Positions 54,765 to 64,000 of a stretch of DNA of 64,000 bases are shown one piece after another. The notes beneath the pieces were generated by a model. It did no database searches and had not been told where the DNA came from. It saw only the letters and a list, made by a program, of their open reading frames with translations. Source of the stretch: Mycoplana rhizolycopersici (lineage in GTDB: Bacteria > Pseudomonadota > Alphaproteobacteria > Rhizobiales > Rhizobiaceae); the NCBI RefSeq assembly GCF_013378445.1, contig NZ_JABXYK010000018.1:1-64000 (forward strand). Reading direction: 5' to 3'. Position 1 is the stretch's first letter. The number at the start of each line of letters is the position of its first letter. A program made the position numbers and the translations under genes.

Positions 54765-55139
54765 ATGAGCGAGCACTGGCCGACGGAATTACGGGTATCG
54801 AAGGATCGTCGCTGCCTGACCGTCGCCTTCGACGACGGACAGCGCTTCGATCTATCTGCGGAAATGCTGCGCGTGCTTTCGCCGTCGGCGGAAGTGCAGG
54901 GGCACGGTCCCGGCCAGCGCGTCACCGTGCCCGGCAAGCGAAACGTCGCCATCCTCGCCGTTACGCAGACGGGCAACTACGCCGTGCGGATCGGCTTCGA
55001 CGATCTCCACGAGACGGGCATCTACACGTGGAGCTATCTGCGCGAACTGGGTGAGAAGGGCGATGAGCTCTTCGCCGCCTACGAGCGCGAACTGGACGAA
55101 AAGGGGATGACCCGCGACCGCGCCGAGAGGCCTCGCTAG
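54765..55139 (+). CDS. DUF971 (gamma-butyrobetaine hydroxylase N-terminal-like) protein
   Basis: A 124-residue protein that is one DUF971 domain: TELRVSKDRRCLTVAFDDGQRFDLSAEMLRV, then VAILAVTQTGNYAVRIGFDDLHETGIYTWSYL. This zinc-binding-type fold occurs at the N-terminus of gamma-butyrobetaine hydroxylases and as free proteins, sometimes linked with Fe-S cluster or molybdenum cofactor genes, which fits moaA next door. The second of two adjacent ATG codons (54765) is better spaced from GGAG than the first (54762). Confidence 0.92.
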   Translation: MSEHWPTELRVSKDRRCLTVAFDDGQRFDLSAEMLRVLSPSAEVQGHGPGQRVTVPGKRNVAILAVTQTGNYAVRIGFDDLHETGIYTWSYLRELGEKGDELFAAYERELDEKGMTRDRAERPR

Positions 55140-55278
55140 GCTTTCCCGGTCGCGTCCGTCATTTCAGGCCGTAGCGGTCGGGCATGAGGGACTCGGTGCG
55201 TCAGACAGAAGCTTCACTGTTGTGCGCCTGTCATGAGAGAGTGCGATCGCGGAGCGAACCCATTGACTGGAGCAAAGC

Positions 55279-55887
55279 ATGACGGTCGTCACATCCGTGG
55301 AACAACTGAATGAACTTTATGGCGAGCCCGGCGAAGCCTCGCTGGTCAAGGTCACGAATTTTCTGACGCCGGAATATCAGGCGATGATCGAGGCTTCGCC
55401 GTTCATGACGCTGGCGACGGTCGGACCGGAGGGGCTCGATTGTTCGCCGCGCGGCGACGCTGGTCATGTGATCCATGTCGAGGACGAACGCACGCTCATG
55501 CTGCCGGACTGGCGGGGCAACAACCGAGTCGATTCGCTTTCCAACATCGTCCGCGATCCGCGCGTCGGGCTGTTATTCCTGATTCCCGGGTCGAACACCA
55601 CGATGCGCGTCAACGGTCGCGCCGTCCTGCGCATCGATGACGAACTGACCCGACGTTTCGAAATGGAGGGGCGCCACCCGCGATCGGTCGTCGTCATTAC
55701 GGTGGACGAGGCCTATTCGCAGTGCGCGCGCGCAGTCCTGCGCGCCGACCTGTGGAACCCGGCGAAGCATCGCGATTCGGGCAAACTACCGAGTGTCGGA
55801 CAGATGCTGGCTTCCGCCAAGAAAGGCTTTGACGGAGCGGCGTACGACAAGGAATGGCCCGGCCGCGCGGCGAAGACCATGTGGTAG
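55279..55887 (+). CDS. pyridoxamine 5'-phosphate oxidase-family flavoprotein (MSMEG_1061-like)
   Basis: A 202-residue FMN-binding split-barrel protein. The sequence PFMTLATVGPEGLDCSPRGDAGHVIHVED, DWRGNNRVDSLSNIVRDPRVGLLFLIPG and ALRVNGRA-like TMRVNGRAVLRIDD matches the MSMEG_1061-type group of PPOX oxidoreductases. The reaction is unknown; these proteins bind FMN (or F420 in actinobacteria) and probably reduce small molecules. The start at 55279 follows a GGAG-containing leader. Monocistronic. Confidence 0.92.
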   Translation: MTVVTSVEQLNELYGEPGEASLVKVTNFLTPEYQAMIEASPFMTLATVGPEGLDCSPRGDAGHVIHVEDERTLMLPDWRGNNRVDSLSNIVRDPRVGLLFLIPGSNTTMRVNGRAVLRIDDELTRRFEMEGRHPRSVVVITVDEAYSQCARAVLRADLWNPAKHRDSGKLPSVGQMLASAKKGFDGAAYDKEWPGRAAKTMW

Positions 55888-56075
55888 GGCTAGCGCAGCT
55901 CGTCTTCTGGCGGGACGCGTGCCCCCGGAAATGCCTCTCGGCATCCGGAGGCACGCACCCAGGTGCCCCACCTGTCGCACGAACGCTGCAATGCCGGGAG
56001 GCCGTCGGGCGTTCAGTGCGATGAACAACTCCTAGCGTCCGGCGGGCTGCCTTGCGGTTTCCAGCGGAACTGCAC

Positions 56076-56100
56076 GCAAAAGAAGGCGCCTTCCGGCGCC
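56076..56100 (-). terminator. terminator of the GGDEF gene
   Basis: Minus-strand hairpin GGCGCC-GGAA-GGCGCC (56085-56100) followed by TTCTTTTGC, about 55 bases after the stop at 56153. Confidence 0.65.
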
Positions 56101-56152
56101 GTCGATCTGTCTGCAAGGTATCGAGATACGACCGAACACGGCGGCGGGCCGG

Positions 56153-57223
56153 CTACTTTCGATAGATGAGCCAGCTCTTGGAGAATTCCTTCTTCATGCC
56201 GTCCTCATAGGCCATCGTGCGATTGCGGCCGGCATTCTTGGCGCAATAGAGCGCAATGTCGGCCTTGCTGTAGAGTTCGGCCGGCGCTTCCGCTTCGGCT
56301 GCCATGCACAGGCCGAGCGAGATGGTGATGGGCCCATAGTTGACGCCGGTCTTGGAGTTCTTGAACGGCGTGTGTTCAAGCGCGATGCGGACCCGCTCGG
56401 CGATCGTCATGACCTCGTCCTGGTTGTTGCCCTCGATGATCATGGCGAACTCCTCGCCGCCGGTGCGTGCGATGAAGATGTCCTTACGCAGGCTGGCGCG
56501 GATGATGCTGCCGACCGAGGCGAGGATCTTGTCGCCGACGGGATGGCCATAGGTGTCGTTGATCTTCTTGAAATGGTCGATGTCCACGAGTACCAGCGCT
56601 GTGACGTTCAGCAGCATCGCATTGTCGTAGATCGCGGCCAGTTTGTCGTCGAAGGCCCGGCGGTTGGACAGTTGCGTCAGCGAATCCGTGTGGGCGATGC
56701 GCTTGTATTCGTCCAGTTCGCGGCGAACAACCGCCATTTCCAGCGACGTCTGCGTTACGTTCTCGACCATGTTGCGCCCTTGCGAGATCGAGTCTCCGGT
56801 GGCATCGGAGAGAACGTCGATCGCGCTGCGGATGATCTCGGTGCTGGTCGTGTTCTTGCTGCTGATGCGGCTGTAGGTCTCGTCGAGGATGCGGTTATAG
56901 CTTTCGAGCGAGTTCTGCTCCTGCTTGAGCAGGTGCAGCAGGCCTTCCAGTTGGGCGACCATCTTGGTGTGCGCGCCGTCTATGGCCTCGGCGCGGTGAT
57001 GGTGGCCGAAGTACTGGCGGCCGATCGCGTCGAGCTCTTCCTGAGAGGCGCGGTTGCCGAGTGCGGCGATCTCCCGCGTCAACTTCGGATTGGAGCCGAT
57101 ATAGGCCTCATAGAAAAGCTCGTAGTTCCTGGGAATGGGAGCGATGCCCATGACGCGCATCGCATAGGTCACTTGCGCTGCGATGTCCGGTACCTGGACT
57201 TTCTGCGCAACGGACGTGTTCAT
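56153..57223 (-). CDS. GGDEF diguanylate cyclase
   Basis: A 356-residue cytosolic protein predicted to make cyclic di-GMP. The N-terminal 170 residues are helical and uncharacterised (QVTYAMRVMGIAPIPRNYELFYEAY), a segment shared by a group of rhizobial GGDEF proteins. The GGDEF domain (about 175-345) has LVDIDHFKKINDTYGHPVGD and the active loop ARTGGEEF (GGEEF at 255-259), so the catalytic site is intact. The upstream inhibitory RxxD site is not evident (RKDI at that place). The signal is unknown because there is no membrane or PAS domain. Confidence 0.94.
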   Translation of the reverse strand: MNTSVAQKVQVPDIAAQVTYAMRVMGIAPIPRNYELFYEAYIGSNPKLTREIAALGNRASQEELDAIGRQYFGHHHRAEAIDGAHTKMVAQLEGLLHLLKQEQNSLESYNRILDETYSRISSKNTTSTEIIRSAIDVLSDATGDSISQGRNMVENVTQTSLEMAVVRRELDEYKRIAHTDSLTQLSNRRAFDDKLAAIYDNAMLLNVTALVLVDIDHFKKINDTYGHPVGDKILASVGSIIRASLRKDIFIARTGGEEFAMIIEGNNQDEVMTIAERVRIALEHTPFKNSKTGVNYGPITISLGLCMAAEAEAPAELYSKADIALYCAKNAGRNRTMAYEDGMKKEFSKSWLIYRK

Positions 57224-57321
57224 CTTCCGCTCCTATCGGGTTCCCTTATTCTGGTGTGTCAAATTAGGGAGAAAAGATTTGGAAACGATTAACGATCTTG
57301 TGGTTGACGGCAGTCAGCCGG

Positions 57322-57360
57322 ACAAAGAAATGCGGCCCGGCGGGATGTCCGCAGGGCCGC
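57322..57360 (-). terminator. probable terminator after fumC
   Basis: GCGGCCC (57332-57338) pairs with GGGCCGC (57354-57360). On the minus strand the hairpin is followed by ATTTCTTTG. It lies about 35 bases after the fumC stop. Confidence 0.55.
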
Positions 57361-57393
57361 TGATGTTCCTTGCCGGTTGATGTTCTGCCGATC

Positions 57394-58785
57394 TCAGCCG
57401 GGCATGATCATCTTCTCAGGACGCACGATCGCGTCGAACTCCTCGTTAGTGACGTATCCGCCGCCGACCGCCTCTTCGCGCAGCGTCGTGCCGTTCTTGT
57501 GGGCCGTCTTGGCGATCTTCGCGGCGTTGTCGTAGCCGATCTTGGGGGCGAGTGCCGTCACCAGCATCAGCGAGCGCTCCAGCGCCGCCTTGATGTTGTC
57601 CTCGCGCGCCTCGATGCCGACGACGCAGTTGTCGGTGAAGGAGACGGCGGCGTCCGCAAGCAACTGGACCGACTGCAGGAAGTTGTAGGCCATCAGCGGG
57701 TTGTAGACGTTCAGCTCGAAGTGGCCCTGGCTGCCGGCGAAGGTCAGCGAGGTCTGGTTGCCGAAGACCTGGATGCAGACCTGCGTCAGCGCCTCGCACT
57801 GGGTCGGGTTGACCTTGCCGGGCATGATCGAAGAGCCTGGCTCGTTCTCCGGCAGCGACAGTTCGCCGAGGCCGGAGCGGGGGCCGGATCCGAGCAGGCG
57901 GATGTCGTTTGCGATCTTGAAGAGCGCGGCTGCGGCCGAATTGATGGCGCCGTGGGAGAAGACCATCGAATCGTGTGCTGCGAGCGCTTCGAACTTGTTC
58001 GGCGCGGTCTTGAACGCGAGGCCGGTGATTCCGGCGATTTCCTCGGCCACCTTCTCGGCGAAGCCGACCGGGGCGTTGAGTCCGGTTCCGACGGCCGTGC
58101 CGCCCTGTGCCAGTTCCATCAGGCCCGGCAGCGTCATCTCGATGCGCGCGATCGAGGAGGCGACCTGCGCGGCGTAACCGGAAAATTCCTGGCCGAGGGT
58201 GAGGGGGGTGGCGTCCTGGGTATGAGTGCGGCCGATCTTGATGATGTGGTCGAACGCCTTAACCTTGGCCTCGAGCGCCGCATGCAGGTGCTTCAGCGAG
58301 GGCAGGAGGTGATGAACGATGCGCTCGGCGCAGGCGATGTGCATCGCCGTCGGATAGGTGTCGTTCGACGACTGGCTCATGTTGACGTGGTCGTTCGGAT
58401 GAACCGGCTTCTTGGAGCCCATCTCGCCGCCCAGCATTTCGATGGCGCGGTTGGAGATGACTTCGTTGGCGTTCATGTTCGACTGCGTGCCCGAACCGGT
58501 CTGCCAGACGACCAGGGGAAAGTGGTCGTCGAGCTTGCCGTCGATCACTTCCTGGGCTGCGGCGATGATCGCCTCGCCGACCTTCGGATCCAGACGGCCA
58601 AGAGCCATGTTGGCGCGCGCTGCCGCCTGCTTGACGATGCCAAGTGCGCGGACGACGGAAAGGGGCTGTTTTTCCCAGCCGATCTTGAAATTGCCGAGCG
58701 AACGCTGCGCCTGGGCGCCCCAGTAGCGGCTGTTGTCGACTTCGATGGGGCCGAACGTATCGGTTTCCGTGCGCGTTGATGTCAT
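57394..58785 (-). CDS. fumC: class II fumarate hydratase
   Basis: A 463-residue oxygen-stable fumarase that interconverts fumarate and malate in the TCA cycle as a homotetramer. Conserved blocks are [59 protein letters not shown] and the lyase signature [15 protein letters not shown], with the catalytic Ser in its loop. The start is set at ATG 58785 (MTSTRTETD), as in other class II fumarases; upstream in-frame sequence is Arg-rich and unlike the family. It is divergent from the L,D-transpeptidase gene across a 525-base gap. Confidence 0.97.
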   Translation of the reverse strand: MTSTRTETDTFGPIEVDNSRYWGAQAQRSLGNFKIGWEKQPLSVVRALGIVKQAAARANMALGRLDPKVGEAIIAAAQEVIDGKLDDHFPLVVWQTGSGTQSNMNANEVISNRAIEMLGGEMGSKKPVHPNDHVNMSQSSNDTYPTAMHIACAERIVHHLLPSLKHLHAALEAKVKAFDHIIKIGRTHTQDATPLTLGQEFSGYAAQVASSIARIEMTLPGLMELAQGGTAVGTGLNAPVGFAEKVAEEIAGITGLAFKTAPNKFEALAAHDSMVFSHGAINSAAAALFKIANDIRLLGSGPRSGLGELSLPENEPGSSIMPGKVNPTQCEALTQVCIQVFGNQTSLTFAGSQGHFELNVYNPLMAYNFLQSVQLLADAAVSFTDNCVVGIEAREDNIKAALERSLMLVTALAPKIGYDNAAKIAKTAHKNGTTLREEAVGGGYVTNEEFDAIVRPEKMIMPG

Positions 58786-59310
58786 TTCGCTTCCCGCTTT
58801 GATCCATGCGTTGTACGGGTCGGCGCGCCGTCCGCCGCATGGAGGCGGGTGCCGCCGGACTGCGCGCTGCCTGCAATGGCACCGTGCCTCAAATCCGGGC
58901 ATTCTCTGGCCCATAACGGCCGGCCTTGTAAAGAGGTCGGCGGGCTGCAGCACCTCAGTCTCGCGGTAAAATCGATTAGTGCGGATATCGCACCCGAAGG
59001 GGTGGACTTTCCACGTTTGAAGCTGTGGCCGATGCGCGACACTCGCGGCATTTCCTCAATCGTGCCATATCCGGACGGGTTTCGACTTCGGTTGCCGCCC
59101 CGGCTGTCACAGAACATTTGTCCTATTTTTCAAATGATTGCGCCCGCTGGTGCATCCATGTGCGCGATCCCGTGCCGGCGGCGTCGGGCGCGGTCGGCAT
59201 GGTCGCGTTTCCTTTTCATTCACTATCCCGTCCTATAATTCCCGGACTCGCTCGCTCGGGTGCAAACCAGTTCGCCGCCACTACCGGCGGTACAGGGGAA
59301 TGAAGCAGAT
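58786..59310. other. 525-base intergenic region between fumC and the L,D-transpeptidase
   Basis: This gap must hold two divergent promoters. A plus-strand open frame (58849-59238) is present, but its composition and lack of a ribosome site make it unlikely to be a gene. No riboswitch or repeat was recognised. It is longer than most gaps here and could hide a small RNA. Confidence 0.4.
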
Positions 59311-61197
59311 ATGACGTTCAAGAAGTCCACGGCGCTCACAGCGCTTATGATCACCTGCGCAGTTGCAGTTGTCGACGTGGCGCCTGCGCATGCGGCGCAG
59401 CCCAACCTTCTGGATCTCCTGTTCGGCAAGCGCAAGAAGCAGGAAGAGACACCGCCGCCGGGTGTCGCGGTCATGGGCCAGGCCGCCCAGCCGGCCCCGA
59501 CCAAGCCCGCGCCGCTGCCACGCGTGATCGGACCGCGCTACTATAGCTACAAGGCGGAGCCGCTGAAGGCGATCGCGTTGGACCGGTTTTCCGATCCGGT
59601 GGTGACAGGTTCCATAGAGGATGGCGCCGTTGAAGTGGCGCAGCATACGCCCGAAGGCGACATCCGCCGCGAATTCTCTGCCGTCAAGGCTTTCGCTCCC
59701 GCAGAGAGTGCAAGGGCCGTCGAGGAGTTCTACACCCACAATCCGGAGCTCATCTGGATTTCCGGCAACCACATCAATGATCGGGCGCGCGCTGCCCTTG
59801 CAGTCCTTGCCGACGCCGGCTCTGTCGGTCTCGACCCGCAGGACTATGCCGTCGAAGTCCCTTCCGCGGTCTTCGACAGCGCAGATACCGCCGCGCGTTA
59901 TCAGGAGCTCGCGACGTTCGAGGTCAATCTGTCTTCGGCTGTCGCGACCTATGTGCTCGACACGGTGCGCGGGCGGATCAATCCGAACCGGATTTCCGGC
60001 TATCACGATTTCAAGCGCAAGGAGGTCAACCTCGTTTCCGCGCTGAAGATCATGGCGCTGAGCCCTGACGTCGCGGCCTATCTGAAGAGCCGCGAGCCTT
60101 CCGGAAGCCATTTCCAGGCGCTGAAGGCCGAGTTGAAAGCACTGAAGGCCGAAGAAGAGGCGAGCGATCCCGTAGTCATCGCCGCCGGCACGCTTTTGAA
60201 GCCGGGCCAGAGCAATCCGGAACTGGCCAACATCGTCAAGGGGATCGTCCAGTACGGTTCCGCGGCCCTGAAGACCGAACAGGCCGCAACGATTGCAGCC
60301 TATGCCGGTACGCCGGAATACACGCCGGAGCTGGTGACCCTCGTCGAGGCCTTCCAGAAGGAACGCGGCCTGAAGCCCGACGGCGTCGTCGGCCGGGCGA
60401 CCATCCGCCACCTGACGGGCGGCGACAGCGTCGCCGACAAGATCTTCAAGGTGAAGGTGGCGATGGAGCAGGCGCGCTGGCTGCCGGCAGAACTCGGCTC
60501 GCGATACGTCTTCATCAACCAGCCGGCCTATATGGCCTACTACCACGACAAGGATGCCGAGCAGTTTTCCATGCGCGTGGTCGTCGGCTCGAAGTCGAAC
60601 CAGACCTACTTCTTCCAGGACGAGATCCAGACGGTGGAATACAACCCCTATTGGGGCGTTCCGCAGTCGATCATCATCAACGAGATGCTGCCGAAGCTGC
60701 GTTCCGACCCCTCCTATCTGGACCGGATGGGCTATCAGGTCGAGGTGAACGGGCGGGCAGTCGCCTCTTCGCAGATCAATTGGAATTCGACCAAGGGTGT
60801 CGCTGTCCGCCAGCCTCCCGGTGACGACAATGCGCTTGGCGAATTGAAGATCCTGTTCCCGAACGCGCATGCGATCTACATGCACGACACCCCCTCGAAG
60901 AGCTTCTTCAAGAAGGATATGCGGGCGCTGAGCCACGGCTGCGTGCGTCTCGCCGAGCCGCGCGTGATGGCGGCGGCGGTGCTCGGCACGACTGTGGATC
61001 AGGTCGGTGCGGAGATTGCCAAGGGTCGCAACAAGGCCGTCAGCGTGCCGGAGCGGATTCCCGTCTACGTCTCCTACTTCACCGCCTGGCCCAACAAGGA
61101 CGGCAAGGTCGAGTTCTTCGAAGACGTCTATGGCCGCGACGACTACATGCGCAAGGCAATCGAGGCGACGCGCTCGGCCCGCCAGGTCCAGAGCTGA
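59311..61197 (+). CDS. L,D-transpeptidase with peptidoglycan-binding domain
   Basis: A 628-residue periplasmic enzyme. The signal peptide ends near AHAA (about residue 28), and a Pro-rich linker follows. The scaffold domain (about 130-330) is of the YcbB type. A PG_binding_1-like segment (LVEAFQKERGLKPDGVVGRATIRHL) precedes the YkuD catalytic domain, with Cys544 in SHGCVRL and the upstream His in HAIYMHDTP. It forms 3-3 peptidoglycan crosslinks and may attach proteins to the wall, a known trait of Rhizobiales, which rely on L,D-transpeptidases for polar growth. Confidence 0.94.
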   Translation: MTFKKSTALTALMITCAVAVVDVAPAHAAQPNLLDLLFGKRKKQEETPPPGVAVMGQAAQPAPTKPAPLPRVIGPRYYSYKAEPLKAIALDRFSDPVVTGSIEDGAVEVAQHTPEGDIRREFSAVKAFAPAESARAVEEFYTHNPELIWISGNHINDRARAALAVLADAGSVGLDPQDYAVEVPSAVFDSADTAARYQELATFEVNLSSAVATYVLDTVRGRINPNRISGYHDFKRKEVNLVSALKIMALSPDVAAYLKSREPSGSHFQALKAELKALKAEEEASDPVVIAAGTLLKPGQSNPELANIVKGIVQYGSAALKTEQAATIAAYAGTPEYTPELVTLVEAFQKERGLKPDGVVGRATIRHLTGGDSVADKIFKVKVAMEQARWLPAELGSRYVFINQPAYMAYYHDKDAEQFSMRVVVGSKSNQTYFFQDEIQTVEYNPYWGVPQSIIINEMLPKLRSDPSYLDRMGYQVEVNGRAVASSQINWNSTKGVAVRQPPGDDNALGELKILFPNAHAIYMHDTPSKSFFKKDMRALSHGCVRLAEPRVMAAAVLGTTVDQVGAEIAKGRNKAVSVPERIPVYVSYFTAWPNKDGKVEFFEDVYGRDDYMRKAIEATRSARQVQS

Positions 61198-61227
61198 CAT
61201 CGCTGCAGCAGCGCCCTCTGCAAATCA

Positions 61228-61262
61228 AAACGGCCCGCTCCATTCTTCTGAGCGGGCCGTTT
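61228..61262. terminator. strong bidirectional terminator
   Basis: AAACGGCCCGCTC / GAGCGGGCCGTTT (stem of about 12 bases, 61228-61240 and 61250-61262) with A run on one side and T run on the other, lying between the convergent L,D-transpeptidase gene and gph. Confidence 0.85.
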
Positions 61263-61284
61263 CCGTTTCTGCTTTGTCTTCTGC

Positions 61285-61971
61285 TCAGGCGGCAGCGGAA
61301 CGTGCGATCAGCGCTTCCACCAGTTCCGGTCGAAGCTCATCGAAGCTCTCGATGATGTGATTCGGCTCCAGCTGAATGACCGGGACGTCGGAGTAGCCGA
61401 AGGGTACGCCGATGGAGGGAACGCCGGCATTGCGGGCGACGAGTATGTCATTGAGGCTGTCGCCGATCATCACGGATCTGTCCGAAACACCGCCGGCGAG
61501 CTGGATCGTCTCAAGAAGATGAGCGGCATTCGGCTTGCGGACGGAGAACGTGTCGCCACCGGTAATCGCGGAGAAACGGGGGGTGAGCTGCAGCCCGTCG
61601 ATCAGCCGCCGCGCCAGTCCTTCCATCTTGTTGGTGCAGACCGCGAGGCGGAAGCCGGCGGCGTCGAGCCGGTCGAGTGCCGCGACCAGCCCGGGATAGG
61701 GCAGGGAAGCACCGGGCATGCCTGCAGAATAATGATCAACGAAGACCTTCAGGTAAGAAGGCAGGTCGCGGTCCGTGAGGGTCTCGCCGCGCAGTTCGAA
61801 GGCGCGCTGGATCATCACCTGCCCGCCATGCCCGACGAGGAAGGTCAGGTCGTCGTAGCTGACGGGTTCGAGACCGGCTGTGCCGATCGTGTGATTGAGG
61901 CTGGCAATGAGGTCGGGGGCGGTATCGACGAGGGTACCGTCGAGGTCGAAGACGACAAGGGGAGCGGTCAC
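61285..61971 (-). CDS. gph: phosphoglycolate phosphatase
   Basis: A 228-residue HAD-superfamily phosphatase. The nucleophile motif is [16 protein letters not shown] (Asp9 and Asp11), a helical cap follows, then [13 protein letters not shown] (motif II/III Thr and Lys) and [17 protein letters not shown] (motif IV). The family removes phosphate from 2-phosphoglycolate formed by DNA-end repair or photorespiration-type reactions. The start is GTG 61971, matching the family N-terminus; no strong ribosome site is present. Divergent from rpiA, as in other rhizobia. Confidence 0.9.
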   Translation of the reverse strand: MTAPLVVFDLDGTLVDTAPDLIASLNHTIGTAGLEPVSYDDLTFLVGHGGQVMIQRAFELRGETLTDRDLPSYLKVFVDHYSAGMPGASLPYPGLVAALDRLDAAGFRLAVCTNKMEGLARRLIDGLQLTPRFSAITGGDTFSVRKPNAAHLLETIQLAGGVSDRSVMIGDSLNDILVARNAGVPSIGVPFGYSDVPVIQLEPNHIIESFDELRPELVEALIARSAAA

Positions 61972-62168
61972 GGTCTGTCTTTCTGCTGGGAGTCCTGCCA
62001 GCGGAGGTAAGCGATCGGTGCGGCGAATGCAAATTGTCTCGCCGACCACCTGCCCGCGATGGCTGTCGGCACGCCGAATTTGGCTTTCGTTCGTGCGTGA
62101 GGGCGTGTAAGTGTCGATCCGGAAATCCGCCGGAGAGCGGCAGGAAGCGCAAGAGGAGCGAGAGGCGG

Positions 62169-62867
62169 ATGGACGCCCGCGAAATGAAGATAGAGGCGGC
62201 CGCGGTCGCTTTGTCCTATGTCGAAAACGGCATGCGGCTTGGAATCGGAACCGGGTCGACTGCGGAGGAATTTGTCCGGCTCTTGGCCGAACGCGTCGCC
62301 GATGGTCTGTCGGTTGTCGGTGTGCCGACGTCCGAGCGGACTGCACGTCTCTGCGTCGAACTTGGCGTTCCGCTCATGTCGCTCGACGAACTGCCGGAAC
62401 TCGATCTCACCATCGACGGTGCAGATGAGGTCGACAGCAAGCTAAGGCTGATCAAGGGCGGCGGCGGCGCGCTGCTGCGCGAGAAGATCGTCGCCAGCGC
62501 CTCAAGCCGCATGATCGTCATCGCTGACGAGAGCAAGGTCGTCGAGACACTGGGCGCATTCAAGCTGCCGATCGAGGTCAATCCGTTCGGCATCGTCACC
62601 ACGCGGCTTGCGGTCGAAAGGACTGCGGCGCGGCTCGGCCTCACGGGTGCCATCGAGCCTCGGCGTTCCGGCGGCGGCATTTTCACGACCGATGGCGGCC
62701 ACCATATTCTCGACGCATCATTTGGCCGTATTCCTGATGCAGAGGCGCTTGCAACCGCGTTGAACGCGATTCCAGGCGTCGTGGAACAAGGCTTGTTCAT
62801 CAACATGGCGTCGATTGCCATCATTGCCGGGGCGGCAGGTGTGCGGACGCTGAAAGCGGACAGTTAG
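62169..62867 (+). CDS. rpiA: ribose-5-phosphate isomerase A
   Basis: A 232-residue isomerase interconverting ribose 5-phosphate and ribulose 5-phosphate in the pentose phosphate pathway. Conserved blocks are [46 protein letters not shown] and [23 protein letters not shown], with [16 protein letters not shown]. The ATG at 62169 follows a GAGAGGC site. Downstream comes a DUF2059 gene with a nine-base gap, probably in operon. Confidence 0.96.
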   Translation: MDAREMKIEAAAVALSYVENGMRLGIGTGSTAEEFVRLLAERVADGLSVVGVPTSERTARLCVELGVPLMSLDELPELDLTIDGADEVDSKLRLIKGGGGALLREKIVASASSRMIVIADESKVVETLGAFKLPIEVNPFGIVTTRLAVERTAARLGLTGAIEPRRSGGGIFTTDGGHHILDASFGRIPDAEALATALNAIPGVVEQGLFINMASIAIIAGAAGVRTLKADS

Positions 62868-62876
62868 ACAGGAGCT

Positions 62877-63419
62877 ATGACCACTATGACCATTTTTGCC
62901 GGCCTTGGCCGCACTCTTGCCGCAACCCTCGTTGCTTCGGCGACTTTCGCAGGGACTGTCCTAGCGCAGGACGCAACCGAGGAGCAGATCCAGGCGGCCC
63001 GCGCTGCGATGAACGCACTCGATGCCACCGCACAGTTCGATTCGATCCTGCCGCAGATCGCAGAGCGGCTGAAGGGCACGCTGATCCAGTCCACGCCGAA
63101 CTATGGCGACCTGATCAACAAGACGGTCGACGACGAAGCGCTGGCGCTGGCGCCGCGCCGGGCCGACCTGGAGCGTGAAGTGGCGAACATCTATGCCAAG
63201 ACCTTCACCATTGACGAGTTGAAGGCGATTGCTGACTTCTACGGCTCGTCCGCCGGCAAGAAGCTGCTGCAGTCAGGCCCGCTCGCCGCGCGTGAAGTCA
63301 TGAAGGCAGCCGACATCTGGGCAGCCGGCATCTCCCGCGATCTCGCAGTCAACAGCGACAAGAAGCTTGAAGCGGATATCGGCGCACAGAAGAAGGCAGA
63401 AGGCCAGCAGCCGCAGTAA
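62877..63419 (+). CDS. DUF2059 periplasmic protein
   Basis: A 180-residue protein with a signal peptide (MTIFAGLGRTLAATLVASATFAG, cleavage near VLAQ). The mature region has the DUF2059 pattern FDSILPQIAERLKGTL and FTIDELKAIADFYGSSAGKKLLQ. The function is unknown. It lies between rpiA and gor, a position I recall as conserved in Rhizobiaceae. AGGAG just before ATG 62877 is very close (two bases), so ATG 62886 may be used instead. Confidence 0.92.
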   Translation: MTTMTIFAGLGRTLAATLVASATFAGTVLAQDATEEQIQAARAAMNALDATAQFDSILPQIAERLKGTLIQSTPNYGDLINKTVDDEALALAPRRADLEREVANIYAKTFTIDELKAIADFYGSSAGKKLLQSGPLAAREVMKAADIWAAGISRDLAVNSDKKLEADIGAQKKAEGQQPQ

Positions 63420-63454
63420 GCGCTGCCGGATTCCTCCTCATCTGTCGAATTTTC

Positions 63455-63479
63455 AAAGCCCGGAGCGATCCGGGCTTTT
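63455..63479 (+). terminator. terminator after the rpiA - DUF2059 unit
   Basis: AAAGCCCGGA-GCGA-TCCGGGCTTT (63455-63478) is a ten-base stem followed by TTCATTTT, 36 bases after the DUF2059 stop. Confidence 0.85.
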
Positions 63480-63578
63480 CATTTTGCTACGGCACAACCT
63501 ATATCACAGCCGTCGCGACATCGCCGCGATCCGCGTTCCGCCTCAATATGCGTTTGTCCTTACTTGACAGGGAGCTTC

Positions 63579-64000
63579 ATGATGCCCGCCTTCGACTATG
63601 ACCTCTTCGTGATCGGCGGCGGCTCGGGCGGTGTTCGCAGCGGCCGGCTTGCGGCGGCAATGGGCAGGAAGGTGGCGATCGCCGAGGAGTTCCGCTACGG
63701 CGGCACCTGCGTCATCCGTGGCTGCGTGCCGAAGAAGCTCTACGTCTATGCCTCACAGTTTCACGAGCATTTCGAAGATGCCGCCGGTTTCGGCTGGAGT
63801 GTCGGCGAGACGCGTTTCGACTGGAAAAAGCTGGTCGCCGCGAAGGAACAGGAAATTACGCGCCTGGAAGGCCTTTATCGCAAGGGGCTCGACAATGCGG
63901 GCGCCGAGATCCTCAACACGCGCGCCGTTCTGGCCGGTCCGAACGCCGTCCGGCTGACGGCGGACGACCGGCTGGTGACGGCCGAACGGATTATGATCGC
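63579..64000 (+). CDS. gor: glutathione reductase, N-terminal part (cut by window end)
   Basis: The first about 140 residues of an NADPH-dependent flavoprotein disulfide reductase that keeps glutathione reduced. The FAD-binding motif is VIGGGSGGVRSGR (residues 12-22) and the redox disulfide is in GGTCVIRGCVPKKL (Cys44 and Cys49 counted from the first of two adjacent ATG codons at 63579). It follows a terminator, so it probably has its own promoter. The end lies beyond position 64000. Confidence 0.93.
   Translation, partial: MMPAFDYDLFVIGGGSGGVRSGRLAAAMGRKVAIAEEFRYGGTCVIRGCVPKKLYVYASQFHEHFEDAAGFGWSVGETRFDWKKLVAAKEQEITRLEGLYRKGLDNAGAEILNTRAVLAGPNAVRLTADDRLVTAERIMI

Noticed and set aside
58849-59238. 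129-codon plus-strand frame in the fumC upstream gap
   Set aside because: No ribosome site, unusual composition, and overlap with the expected fumC promoter region.
59281-61200. Open frame of 639 codons opposite the L,D-transpeptidase
   Set aside because: Shadow of a certain gene with YkuD active-site motif on the plus strand.

Overview
The window is high-GC DNA from an alphaproteobacterium, most likely a member of the Rhizobiaceae (Rhizobium/Ensifer/Agrobacterium/Shinella group). The reasons are an unusually long UvrB with a basic tail, a PdhS/PleC-like kinase, a Usg protein, a fumC - L,D-transpeptidase - gph - rpiA - DUF2059 - gor order, three methyl-accepting chemotaxis proteins, and palindromic mosaic elements of the rhizobial intergenic type, some of them sitting inside coding sequences. 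The genus cannot be fixed from the sequence alone. No rRNA, tRNA or CRISPR was seen.

Positions 1 to about 7640 are the end of an integrative element or degraded prophage. It carries small proteins of unknown function (several below 60 codons, with overlapping start and stop codons), a free-standing protein resembling the C-terminal domain of RNA polymerase alpha, a Tat-exported DUF1254/DUF1214 protein, a cold shock protein, a damaged RlpA-like gene and a tyrosine recombinase. The recombinase lies against the 5' end of dusA, a known integration target, so the element has probably supplied the upstream region and first codons of dusA.

Positions 7647-13170 form a patchwork. dusA has an in-frame palindromic insertion. 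A clearly AT-rich P-loop ATPase gene (10104-11759) stands alone. Next to it is a repeat field downstream of uvrB that holds two extra copies of the uvrB 3' end, seven copies of a dispersed palindrome and a GIY-YIG nuclease gene. uvrB itself contains two palindromic insertions in frame. I regard the uvrB 3' end as a repeatedly used insertion or rearrangement site.

Positions 13170-47000 are ordinary chromosome: a DUF1800/DUF1501 secreted pair, a YciA-like thioesterase, chemoreceptors, an extensin-like lipoprotein, a YadGH-type ABC exporter, cobalamin genes cobS and cobT (divergent), dgkA, membrane proteins of unknown function, a histidine kinase, a thermonuclease, a uracil-DNA glycosylase-like protein, an Lrp regulator, a CDF cation transporter, an MgtC/DUF4010 protein, a TPR-methyltransferase, and a basic amino acid ABC importer (binding protein and two permeases, no ATPase gene).

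Positions 47000-64000 carry an OmpA-like envelope protein with long charged repeats, molybdenum cofactor genes (mobA, mobB, moaA), a third chemoreceptor, a diguanylate cyclase, fumC, an L,D-transpeptidase, gph, rpiA, a DUF2059 protein and the start of gor. Several strong hairpin terminators mark unit ends.
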